NCBI RefSeq assembly: GCF_029867415.1
Contig: NW_026705216.1
Span: forward strand, 558,001 to 622,000
Reading direction: 5' to 3'
From: Vicia villosa
Taxonomy: Eukaryota > Streptophyta > Magnoliopsida > Fabales > Fabaceae
Length of the DNA stretch: 64,000 bases
Shown: one piece after another, positions 35,821 through 46,696 of the stretch
Position numbering within the stretch: the stretch's first letter is position 1
Layout: each line of letters starts with the position of its first letter
Notes under the pieces: generated by a model
What the model saw: only the letters and a program-made list of their open reading frames with translations
Databases searched by the model: none
Told to the model about the DNA's origin: nothing
Made by a program: the position numbers and the translations under genes

Positions 35821-36709
35821 CTAAAACCAAAAACCATTCATTTTTATCAATATCTACTATATAAACTTTATAAAGTTTTTATATTGCAAATTAAATAATT
35901 TTTATTTCAATTAATACAATTTGTATGGTTAAAAAAACATAATCACATGAATTGTTGTTTACACGCCTCAGAAGTAACAAGGGTCTAGAAGATGTAATAA
36001 TAGAAAATTCATTCGTCATTTTTATCTCGTTAAAAAAAAATCATTTTCAAACAAATCAGTATACCAATTCTCAAACAAATCAGTATACCAATTCTCAAAC
36101 AAATGATAAAAGAAGATAACTAAAATTATAGGTCAATCTATATAATAGAGTAACCTAAGTTTCTAGCAAGCCAAATAAACCACTGAATTGTTAAGACATT
36201 TCTTATGAGAAATAGAAAACAAAATTACAAAACAAATTAAAAAGTTCAATCCAAGAGTTTCCAAGAAAAAGTGATGATCACTCAAAACTAAAATATAACG
36301 TAATAAATTCTACAGCTTACAGTTTTACGAATTAAAATTCTATTAATAATTAATATCACGAATAAGAGAATGATTGAGCAGTTGAGGAACATGAAAAGAA
36401 TGACATTCAAATGTTTGTGTGATAAAGCATAATAATTATTAGATCTATTTTTTTGTTTAGATGATTGATTATTTAGTATATACAAAAATATTTTTTTAAA
36501 ATTAAATATAAAATATTAATACATTCCTAATTTTATTAGTTACTAATAAAATTATTTTCACTCATGAATAATTACGTACCACAACGATCATATGAATAAA
36601 AAATGATTGAAGTGTTTTATTAAAATTTAATATTTAATTTTTGTCCACTAAAATAACTTATATATTGTTTATAAAATCAATTGGATATATAGAAAATAAA
36701 ACAATACTA
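35821..36709. other. AT-rich gene-free stretch
   Basis: No gene or clear element recognised. A 25-bp direct repeat (ATCAGTATACCAATTCTCAA type) lies at about 36050-36100. Confidence 0.5.
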
Positions 36710-36862
36710 TTTTTTTTTTTGGCTTTATACCACCGGTTTAGTCCGGTTCGGGGGCGAGTTTTGACATCAAGTGGTTCCATCCCCTCCCGATCGCAGTTGC
36801 GGGGGATCGAACCGTGGTTCTCCCTACCAAGTCCAGCGCCAATCACCACTGGACCAACTAAG
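36710..36862 (-). mobile_element. tRNA-derived SINE
   Basis: Read on the minus strand it has TTGGTCCAGTGGTGATTGG (A box, 36834-36858) and GGTTCGATCCC (B box, 36803-36813). A GC-rich body follows and it ends TATAAAGCC plus an A run (plus-strand T run 36710-36720). About 150 bp. Head, B box and poly(A) tail are the standard plant SINE layout. The target duplication is ambiguous in the AT-rich flanks. Confidence 0.8.
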
Positions 36863-37069
36863 ATAAATAAATGTTTTAAAATTTTAACCCACATTTTTTA
36901 ATAATTAATATTTATCATTAACATTTAATACTATATCTAAGTAAATGATTGAGTAGTTAAAGAATATGAAAAGAATGCTATTTAATAGTTGGTGTGATAA
37001 AAAAACACAAAAATTTAACAATTACAACACAAAAATTTGAAACCCAAAAATTTAACAATAACAAAAACA

Positions 37070-37377
<308 letters not shown>

Positions 37378-37572
37378 TTATATATAACATCGCCCGTGAA
37401 AAGCCCTACTCGTCTAAGATAGGAAAACGTAGGAGTGAGGGATATTGGTTAGAGATAATGTAGAAAAGGAGTCAAGAGAATAATTCACATCTTCTTAGGA
37501 AATAGGATTTGAACGGTCCACTACCATTACTAGGGTGGACTGTTGCTATTTTTGAAAAATCCTAAATCCAAG

Positions 37573-37674
<102 letters not shown>

Positions 37675-37676
37675 AG

Positions 37677-38162
37677 GGATCAAATTACACCAATATGTTA
37701 CACTTATAGTTACACTCATTAATAACCTTTGATTTTATTTTGATCCAATGGTTAGAAATATATAATTAGTGACTCATGATTCTTACTTAAAATAGTTTTA
37801 TTCTATATTTGGTAATTATTAATTTTTATTTTAACATATTATAATTTATTTTTTTCTCATAAAATAAATATAATCTCTCCTAATTTTGTAACAATTAAAT
37901 CTCACTTCAATTTTATAAAAAACGTGATTTTAAATATTTTTTAAAAAATCAAGATTCTTAGTAATAAAAAATCTTTTCTTATTTTAAAATATATCAATTA
38001 TATAACGAATTTAAGTAAATAAAATTTAAATTTATTTACCTAAAAAATAGAAAAATTTGTTTAAAGTTAAAAAAAATTATATAAAAATAAGTTTTGATAT
38101 TAATAAATATTAAAAATCATAAATTTTTAAGAAATGTTAATAATATTAATAATAACAACAAC

Positions 38163-38200
<38 letters not shown>

Positions 38201-39223
38201 GTGAATAGAATATAGTTTTATATTACTATAAAAATTGTGATTTGTTTAAGTTTGTTAGTAAGCATTATTTGATGTAAAATAATGTTTGTTACTAAGAAAA
38301 AATTGGTATAAAAATTGTGATTTTTTTTAAAGAAAAAATAATATTATGTTCGCTTAATGTAACTAATAAAACTGTTTTATTTTTAAATACAATACAAAAT
38401 TATTCTCAACATATGTATAAAAAATACAAAAAAAAAACTGAATAATAAATAATTAGAACATAATGATTTAGTTGTGGATCAAATAAAATTTTATTTTAAA
38501 AAGTAGTGCATTTTTTTAAAATTAAGAATACAAGTTTTTTTAATTAAAAAAATTATTGTTTTATTAAGAAATAATAAAAATAACATATTTTAAGAAAGAT
38601 TAGTAAAAATCACTTGATTTTTATTAATATTTTTTAAAAATACGTGAATTTTTATATTTCTTAGTAAAAAAACATAATTTTTCAATAAATAATGTTTACT
38701 AACAATTTTAAACAAATCACAAATTTGTTAATAATATAAAACTATATTCTATTCCATTATTCTTATTAATATTTCTTAAAAATTTATGATTTATAACATT
38801 TATTTTTATCAAAACTTATTTTTATATAATTTTTTTTAATTTTAAAAAAAATTAATATTTTTTATGTAAATAAATTTATATTTTATATACTTATAATTAC
38901 ATATATAATCGATATATTTTAAAATAAGAAAAGTTTTATTTTAATCTAGATTTTTTTTATGAAATATTTAGAACCACGTTTTTTATAAAATTGAAGTGTG
39001 ATTTAATTGTTACAAAATTAGGAGAAATTATATTTATTTTATGAGAAAAAATAAAGTATAATTTGTTAAAATCAAAACTATTAATTACCAAAAATAGAAT
39101 AAAACTATTTTAAGTAAGAATCATGAGTCACTAATTATATATTTCTAACCATTGGATCAAAATAAAATCAAAGGTTATTAATGAGTGTAACTATAAGTGT
39201 AACATATTGGTGTAATTTGATCC
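37677..39223. mobile_element. Large fold-back element (~1.55 kb, arms >600 bp)
   Basis: The left arm starts GGATCAAATTACACCAATAT at 37677; the right arm ends with its exact reverse complement at 39223. The first ~180 bp of the arms are nearly identical, and homology continues with more changes and indels to about 38300 and 38600. An (AAT)n run at about 38160-38201 is present only in the left arm. No open frame of note. No target duplication is evident. Superfamily open. Confidence 0.85.
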
Positions 39224-39291
39224 TGAAACAGGGTTTCTCACCCTCGTGAGCTTGCTCTGAAACAGGGTTTCTCACCCTCGTGAGCTTGCTC
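39224..39291. repeat. 34-bp perfect tandem duplication
   Basis: The block TGAAACAGGGTTTCTCACCC... (34 bp) occurs at 39224-39257 and 39258-39291 without difference and starts exactly at the right edge of the large fold-back element. Confidence 0.95.
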
Positions 39292-40060
39292 TCACCTCAT
39301 AGGATTGCTACACATATGTATTTTTTTAGAAAGTACAATAGTTTCCACCGTGGGGTCCCGGTAAACCTGACATAGGCTACACCTTCCATTATTACCACCA
39401 TTCAACTACTTTCTCTCGAAAATGTCCAACAAAGATCCAATTTTCACGGTTAATACCATTTTCCAATGTTTTGCTAGCGTGAGAAATTCCAACTCCTCCC
39501 AGAGAAAATACACCAGATTGGTGTTAGCTGCAAATATTATATCCCTCGGCCTCTCCAAATCCACGCGTAGAGAGTCAGGGATCATAAATATTTTCTCTGA
39601 CATTGATATAGTTGGTGTCTACCCTCATGACAACGTCCCCATGATCATCATGGTGCAATTTGATAACTAGGATATAAAACAAGTCTTGATAGATCTTGAA
39701 AGCTCCGTAGACATTATGTTCTAGACCGCCTTCTAAATTCTCTAACTTAATCTTGGGAGCATTAAAGTGTTCTAGGTCTCGTTAGTGGGGCTTGATAGGA
39801 AAGCAGGTACAAGTAAGGGGTCCCATAACCCTATAAACGCGTTGTCGCCCTATAACGTCATCCTTGGAATTCAAAACATCAATAATTCATTATGGGTGAT
39901 TATATCCACATATTACCTAATCCTAAAATACTTGTTACCTGGCAGGCGAGTTAGGGTGATTCGATGGGAACAAGAGATTACCCAGGAATGTTCTCATAGT
40001 AGCTTGACAATGAGGAAGGAGGATGTCTCTTATAAGGCTGCCTCCCACGAGTTTATTTAC
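39292..40060 (+). pseudogene. Degenerate Ty3/gypsy (Tat-like) leader and protease region
   Basis: At about 39346-39362, TTCCACCGTGGGGTCCC resembles the CCACCGTGGGGC leader of Tat-type gypsy elements. The frame then reads DIVGVYPHDNVPMIIMVQF, KQVLIDLESSVDIMF (retropepsin-like VLVD-GSS-DI, with D-L-E in place of D-x-G) and SPYNVILGIQNINNSLWVIIST, LKYLL, REQ-type sequence, as found between protease and RT in that lineage. Several stops (for example 39668 and 39721) break it. RT is absent. Confidence 0.6.
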
Positions 40061-40089
40061 CCAAATGTATCCCATGCTCGAAATACATT

Positions 40090-40770
40090 AGAGTCGCCAC
40101 CAAACTTTATTTATTCCAAAAGGAAAGAGAAAATATCGATAAAACCCTTAATGAACGAAAATATGGTCGTCGCAACCAAAAGTAGGTTCAGGAGTCGGTT
40201 ATGCAAGGGAAAAGTATTAGCACCATCATATTTGTTGCACTCAATGAGACCCATTTAGTTAGTCTTGCAAAAGAATGTTTGCTTGAAGTTACTTGTGATC
40301 TTCTAGTTATTGCGGGATATTTACTAGAAGAAAAGAAAGGGAAATACTTTTTAGGTTTTTTATTATTGTGCTCAACAAGATTTCAAAATCTTGTACCTAC
40401 GTATTCCCAGGTGCAATGGAAAAATCAGAGCCTCGTAGTTCATGATAGAAAATGTTTGTGAGTTGGTTTATTTTAGCGAAAGATTCTCATATCGTACTCG
40501 AGCGGAAAAACATTGATTACCACCCAATCATGGGAGAAAGGAACGTTGTGATTTTATCGTGTTAGAATGGATAAATAGGATCAGGATTCTCATAGATCAT
40601 GTTTTAATCACACTCGAACTGACAACGTTGCTAACTACTTGCACATGAGAAGAATGAAGTGCTAGTTCGAGTTTCACATTGAAATTGATAAAGTATCACT
40701 CGTTTAAGCAAAGGTTTTCGGAGTCTCGCAAGGGAAAAAAAAGAAAATTTGATTGGTTGAATTTTCTTTT
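40090..40770 (-). repeat. Gypsy LTR fragment, antisense
   Basis: Starts GAGTCGCCACCAAACTTTAT and contains GGTTCAGGAGTCGGTTATGC and AAGGGAAAAGTATTAGCACC, similar in order to GAGTCGCCACCGAC, GGGGGGTAAGTTATACAAAG and GGGAAGGTGTAAGGCACCC at 49340-49460. It is therefore an LTR piece of a related family on the minus strand. Ends not defined. Confidence 0.5.
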
Positions 40771-40779
40771 AAGGGAAAG

Positions 40780-42249
40780 CCAGGAAGATGATTCTACCAA
40801 CTAAAGAGGTCACTGAAGAAGAAGAAGAAGAAGAAAAGGAAATTGATCAACCTCTGGTAAGGAAGACCAAAGAGGTGGAGAAATAGGCTCGAGACCTATT
40901 TAAAGAATTTGTGCAAGAAGGAGCCTATATTCTAGCATCATCTTTGAAGGATAAGGCTTTGGAACAACCATCAGATGCTGAAATTCTAGAGCAACATGCC
41001 AAGGAAGTAGAAGCTACTACTGAAATTATCCTGAAGAATAATTAAAGAACTTTTGAAGCCGAGGTTCTACAATTAAGACTGGATACTACGAAGTCTCAAG
41101 CCCTTGAAGCTAATGTGGGAAAAAAGATAGATGTTGATAAATGTTGTAGAATCGGTAAACTCAAGTATTATTTTGGATCTTATCTCTGATTTTGTTTTAT
41201 ATTCGTCATATCCTCAATCTGTAACCCGTATACCAACCCCTCACCAATCACCCACACATTCTTTTGAACATTCACCCTCATGCAAACCTGACATGGTTCT
41301 TCCCTTAAAAATTGTCATGCCTTCCTCTAAACCAACCTCTAACTCTGATTCTGATGAATCAAACTCCCAAAACATTAGTCAGATTCTAAAAAAATTTAAG
41401 CCTCAAGAAAATATCTAAAGACCATTTGTCATAGATGAACTGTCCAAATACCTAGTTTGTGAGTTCACTTCAGAAAATAAATCTGAACAAAACCAACTAG
41501 TGTGAATTCCATAATCTGACCATACCATACCAGAAGATCAACCTTTAGAAGCCATGCCACTTCAAGTACTACCTTTAGAAATTTACATATCTGAAACCCA
41601 ACAACCAGAAGACCAAACCACCCTTGTTTAACCTGAATCTAAACCTCAACCTGAACCTGAACTTCAACCTAAATCTGAACAAACCAAATCAGTTTAAACA
41701 TTACCAGATGCCTAATCTCGTGACCCATAAACCTCACAACATCAACACTCTGATCACCATTCTACCCCTTCAAGAGAACCAGATGAAGAAATATCGTCAC
41801 CTATCCCTTCACCATCTCAACCCACTACGATTCGGAACCCTCTACCTCATATTCAAGCCCAAATGAAAGAATTTAGGACGGGTATTTATGATAGGATTCA
41901 TGATATGGTTCTTGAGAGACTCACAACATCTGACTCTATTGCCTATACTACTAAGTGGGACACTCCTAGGACCTATGTCGATGCAGCCCTGCATAATCTG
42001 AAGACCTTCACTTCTGAATATGTAACTTCCTCTAGCCAGAAGAAAATTCACTTGGAGGCTAAAATGGCTGATGTGGTTGGTGCTCAAGAAGTTATAAGAG
42101 CCCAGATTCAGACGATAATTGCAAATCAAGATTCCATTGTCAACAAACAAAAGGATATGGATGCTCAACTGAAGTCTGTAGTGGTAAGGCGAAATGATAT
42201 GGGGTCTAACATCAAAGCTATTCTTGAGATTCAGAAGAATGTACCCTAG
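40780..42249 (+). pseudogene. Sirevirus-like extra ORF (env-like position), broken
   Basis: The order is a glutamate-rich start (near 40814-40845), coiled-coil-like segments (ARDLFKEFVQEGAYILASSL; FEAEVLQLRLDTTKSQALEA), a proline, serine and glutamate-rich middle (41220-41850), and a final coiled-coil block open from 41863 to 42249 (128 codons, ending IQKNVP). Stops and shifts occur near 40889, 41043, 41418 and 41690. It sits between where pol would end and a polypurine tract plus LTR, the position of the extra env-like ORF of Sireviruses. Its function is unproven even in intact elements. Confidence 0.5.
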
Positions 42250-42645
42250 GGCTTAGGACTTAGCATCCTTCTGGTGTTTTTGATTTTTTTTTTTGTTTGT
42301 TTTTTTTTTCCTTTATTTTGATATTAACACCCTTCTAATAATATTTTTCTTCAGTATCTTTTCTTACTTCCTTCATTTTTTTTGTAGAAGAAAAAAGTAT
42401 GAATAAGATATATAAGTATTTAAACGCCTGGATCTGATGGTTAAAGAACTAATTATTTATTTACTTTTGAAGAATAATAAATTTTGCTTTAAAGAAAAAA
42501 ATTAATTAATCTAGCTAGAACTTATGAGGATCATACAAACCTCGCCCTTTGGAATATCAGACTCAGGGGGGGCTTACACACCTCATACCCAAAATTAAAC
42601 TTATTAATTAAATTAACAACCATTATTCTTAAATAATTGTGTTTA

Positions 42646-42667
42646 TCATCATCAAAAAGAGAGAGAC
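42646..42667 (+). other. Polypurine tract before a Sirevirus-like LTR
   Basis: Plus-strand purine run (AAAAAGAGAGAGAC) directly before TGTTGGAACAAAATTGG, after the CATCATC sequence also seen before the LTR at 53915. Confidence 0.6.
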
Positions 42668-44139
42668 TGTTGGAACAAAATTGGTTTGTACCATATCTCT
42701 AAAGTTTTGATGATAACAAAGTATTTAAAGGACAATTAGATATACTAATATATGTTCAAGTTTGCAGGACCATAGACTGAAATTTATGATGTAAACTTAG
42801 TTCTTGCACTAAAAATGAACATTAAAAAGAAGTTAAAAGTTCCATACTATGAAGGATCACAACCTGAGATCCAGAATCTGAAGACTCAGACTCTAGAGGA
42901 GGTCAACTTCCTTTGAAGTTCTGAGACTCTGAAGAAGGTCAATGCAAGGATCAAGAAGATTCTGATAGGTCAGTATCAGACTCAGATATCATTTTTTCTT
43001 CTACTAATCATGTGCAAATGCAAACAAAAATATGCACAAATAGTTGGGATGTAACAAATAATTCCTCTTGAAGCAAAGTGTGGTGTCGTTTTCTTTTACC
43101 TCCCCGTTTCACTTGGGAGGACGGCACGCTAGACCCTTCACGCGAAATTTGGAAGGAGAATGCGCCCGTGGTGGGATGAATTTTATTTCAGTTCTTCCTA
43201 CGATATCACACGAACTTTCTTATTTGTCCTACGAGTAGGAAAGGGGAAAAAAGATCTCAACTAAACCCTAGGAGTTTGCTAAGTGTGGGGATTTCACCTA
43301 GACTAGAAATTCTGGAGTCCGGGAGGTCGGTTATACATAGGGAAGTGTTTAAACACCCTACATATCTGTAGTACTCTACAGGAACCTTCTCTGTGTCATT
43401 GTGATTGTGTTTGCTGCTAATGATTGGGAAAGTTTCTCCTTTGTGTTAGGAGAAGGAATTGATTTGATTTGAAAAGACAGACAGACAGACTGACTGACTA
43501 TTTTTGGTATTTTATTAGCTCGCTGAGATTCCTTGTGAACCTCATGCCTACATATCCCTAGTGGAAGTCAGAGCTTAATGTAGTTCGGGGAACTAACTAG
43601 GGAAAATAATTGTTTTTTGGTGCCTTGCTTGAAGCTCAAGGTTGAAGCTTGGAATTAAATCTCTGTTTACAGTAAAGAGACATGAGATTATCTCTGCAGA
43701 GAGGTATTTGTACTATTCTACCACAAACATTTTGAAAGAGTGACAGAATAACTGAATTCATTTCATTCAAGAGGGGGACCTTACTTGTGTGTGCAAGTAT
43801 GCCAGTCAGATGCCTCTTAAATGAAAGAAAGATGCTCGTCCAAATTAGGGAAAGTGTACAAGTCTGGGGATGTGCCAGAGCATGTCTTTCAGAGTCCTAA
43901 ATGGGAGACTTTGATTGAAATTGAAATTGAAATGTTTGTTTGTTTGAATGTGGTAGAGTAGTAAAAATATCTCTCTATAGAGATAAGCTATGTCTATCTA
44001 CTGTATAAAAGATTTGAATTTAGCTGGCTTGTATGAGGCCCAAGCTTGAGGCTTTTTGATTGATTAATTAATATTATTGACTCTGGGAGATGACTCCATT
44101 GAGGATTAATTACAGGGTATTTTAGTATTCTGTACAAAG

Positions 44140-44600
44140 CCCAGAATTGAGGCTGACTCTATTTGGAGAGTGTTTATTTGATGGATTTTATTTGGTGTTC
44201 TGTACAAAGCCCAGAATTGAGGCTGACTCTACTGAGGGAGACTCTATTTATGTGCCTTGTACAAAGCCCAAGGTTGTGGCTGACTCTAGCTATGAAAAAC
44301 ATTATTTTCTGCCTTGTACAAAGCCCAAGGTTGTGGCGGACTCTTAAATAAATGAATTGAGTATGGATGACTATATGGGGAAAGATCCTAAGTGTTAGGA
44401 ATCTTTGACACATGAAAGTATGGTTTATCTGCCTTGTACAAAGCCCAAGGTTGTGGCTACTGAATGATGAAGAACTCACTGGGGAGACTCTATTATCTGC
44501 CTTGTACAATGCCCAAGGTTGAGGCTGACTCTTGACAGGGGAGTTTTATTGTTTGGTGCCTTGTATGAAGCCCAAGGTTGAGGCTAACTGTTTTTGTTGG
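44140..44600. repeat. Dispersed direct repeats CCTTGTACAAAGCCCAAGG
   Basis: At least six copies of a (TGT/CTTGT)ACAAAGCCC(A/C)(A/G)... GTTGTGGCTGACTCT unit with spacers of 45-110 bp, inside the long LTR. Related single copies recur at about 45290 and 45000. Small frames read from it are repeats of SPRLWLTL-type or TKPKVVADS-type peptides and have no other support. Confidence 0.8.
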
Positions 44601-44639
44601 TTTTAACTCTACTGGAGATTAAAAAGACTGTTTTTCTTT

Positions 44640-44945
44640 GGAAGCTAACCCTTTCCAGGGATTTTGACTCAGCTGGTGAATTTGTCTATTAAAAGACTGA
44701 CTTTTATCATGTTTTTGGAGGCTGACCCTTTCCAGGGGTTTTGACTCTTTTAGGGAAATTATCTCCTAAGAGAAATGAATATTTTTTTGACTTTTTATTA
44801 ATTGACTTTGGAGGCTAACCCTTTCCAGGGATTTTTATTGAAATGAAGGAATGTGTGGAAGCTAACCCTTTCCAGGGATTTATTGAAATGGAGGTTGATT
44901 TTAATTGACTTTGGAGGCTAACCCTTTCCAGGGGTTTTATTGAAA
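44640..44945. repeat. Direct repeats GGAGGCTAACCCTTTCCAGGG
   Basis: Five or so copies of GGCTAACCCTTTCCAGGG at about 44643, 44711, 44813, 44859 and 44916, with spacers rich in TTGACTTT. Probably part of the same internal repeat domain of the LTR. Later (45400-45560, 45870) the word TTCACCGGGAATAAT recurs four times. Confidence 0.75.
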
Positions 44946-46476
44946 ATGAATGGCAGAAAGATTATCTAATGGAGACTTCTTGTTTAAAGCCCAAGATGAA
45001 GGCTGACTCAATGCTGAGGATGATCAAACATGGATCCTAGACTCTGCTAAGGAAGATTGATGAAGATAAGGGTGACAGAGACTGTCCATGTCTCTCATTC
45101 CAAAAGGTGTACTCAATGCAAAATTGAGACAAACTTAGCTTGTTTAAAGTCTGGTTTAAATTGGAAGAAACTCACCAGGGTAGGCTAAAAGGTGACTAAA
45201 GACCTGTTCCTATGTTTATAAGAAACCTGAGGGGTCCTTGTATACAAGCTCAAGAGGAAGCTGGAAATGCTTTTAAGAAGCCTGTGGGTCCTTGTACAAA
45301 GCCCAAGAGGAGGCTAATCGAGGGTCATCGAGGGTCCTTGTTATAGCACAAGAGAAAGTTATGTAGTCTTGAACTTATTTTGGCTCTAAGCAAATGGGTA
45401 AGAGGTTTCACCGGGAATAATTCCTCTTTGGGTGGATGTGTCCTATTATTTGGATTCTAAGGTTTTTGCCAAGATGTTTCACCGGGAATAATTCATCTTG
45501 GGGGTTTGAACTACAGATCTCTAATTAGGAAAGAGCCTTCACCGGGAAGACATTCTCAATCCTAGGCCATATTCCTATAATATATATATAGTTTAACTGT
45601 CCTAAGGTTTATACTCAAACGTAGTTCTAAACTAATATATATGCACAGTTTATATTTGACAGTAATTTAAATAAAGACTGTAAATTGAAAGCTTGTAAAG
45701 CCTAACCTGGATGGAGTGGAGGCCTTTGAAGAAGTATGTACAGAGCCTCAACAGTATTTTTTGTTGTTTTGTTGATAATAGTTGAATATATATATGATAA
45801 ACAGTTAATGTTTTTTTTGAAAACAGAAGAAGTGAAGATGGACAAAGGTCACATAGGTATCTGAAGAGTTTCACCGGGAATAATGCCCTTCAAATACCAG
45901 AAGAATGTTTTGAAAATAGAAAGAAGATTTTGAAAATACAGTTTTGAAAACAAGCTAAGAAGAGAAGGTGTTTTGGGACTTACACTCTATTAGAGGCCCA
46001 GTACTTTACAGTACTGGTGTAAAAGCAATTGAAAATGATTTTGAATGATACAAGGTTTTGTTGTTTGAAAACCCTAATCATTTGATTTATTTGGAGATTG
46101 AAAACAGTTTTGAGAATTGACAAAAGTCAACTTAATTAAAGTAAAAATAAAGATTTTTTACTTAATTAAGACCTAAACAATTAGGGTTTTATCATGAACT
46201 TTATTTACAAAATGATTTAGGTTAAAACAAAGTGAAAATATGTATTAAAGTATTTAAGAAAACACCTAAAACATACTATTTTAAACCTAATTAAAATTCA
46301 AGAAATACATAATATTTTTATGATTTTTTTGATTATTCACAAAATAGGTATATTAAATGATAAGTTTGTGAAAAATGAAGTGAAAATAAATTAATTTGAT
46401 AGGTTAAATAAATATGTGAAGTTTTGTGAGAAAATGAAAGAAATTGTGTGTAAAAAAATAGTTTTGGCCCTTGGAG

Positions 46477-46530
46477 GGTTTGAACCCACGCCCTCTAGGC
46501 CACACACTCAAAACAAACACCACTGAGCCA
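46477..46530 (-). repeat. tRNA-like A/B-box module in the long LTR
   Basis: Minus strand: TTGGCTCAGTGGTGTTTG followed by GGTTTGAACCC-reverse (GGGTTCAAACCC) 35 bases on. It resembles a degenerate tRNA; acceptor stem pairing is not convincing. Confidence 0.45.
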
Positions 46531-46631
46531 ACGCGCGTGTGGTGATAGTGACTTGCCTTCATTTGGTTATGTTTCAAAACAAGTTGTAAATCCTTGAAAA
46601 ATAAAAGAATCAAAAAAGTCTGGGGCGAGGG

Positions 46632-46696
46632 GGATTCGAACCCCAGACTTGAGGCATGATGATACTAAGGGCGTATGGGAGGCCACTAGGGCAAGT
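46632..46696 (-). repeat. Second tRNA-like A/B-box module in the long LTR
   Basis: Minus strand: CTTGCCCTAGTGGCC followed by GGGGTTCGAATCCCC. The T-arm pairs well (GGGG/CCCC). The spacing of about 45 bases suits a class II (Leu/Ser-like) tRNA ancestor. No full cloverleaf could be drawn with confidence. Confidence 0.45.

Noticed and set aside
41624..41866. Asn-Leu repeat protein
   Set aside because: It is a shifted frame of the proline/glutamate-rich part of the broken Sirevirus-like extra ORF.
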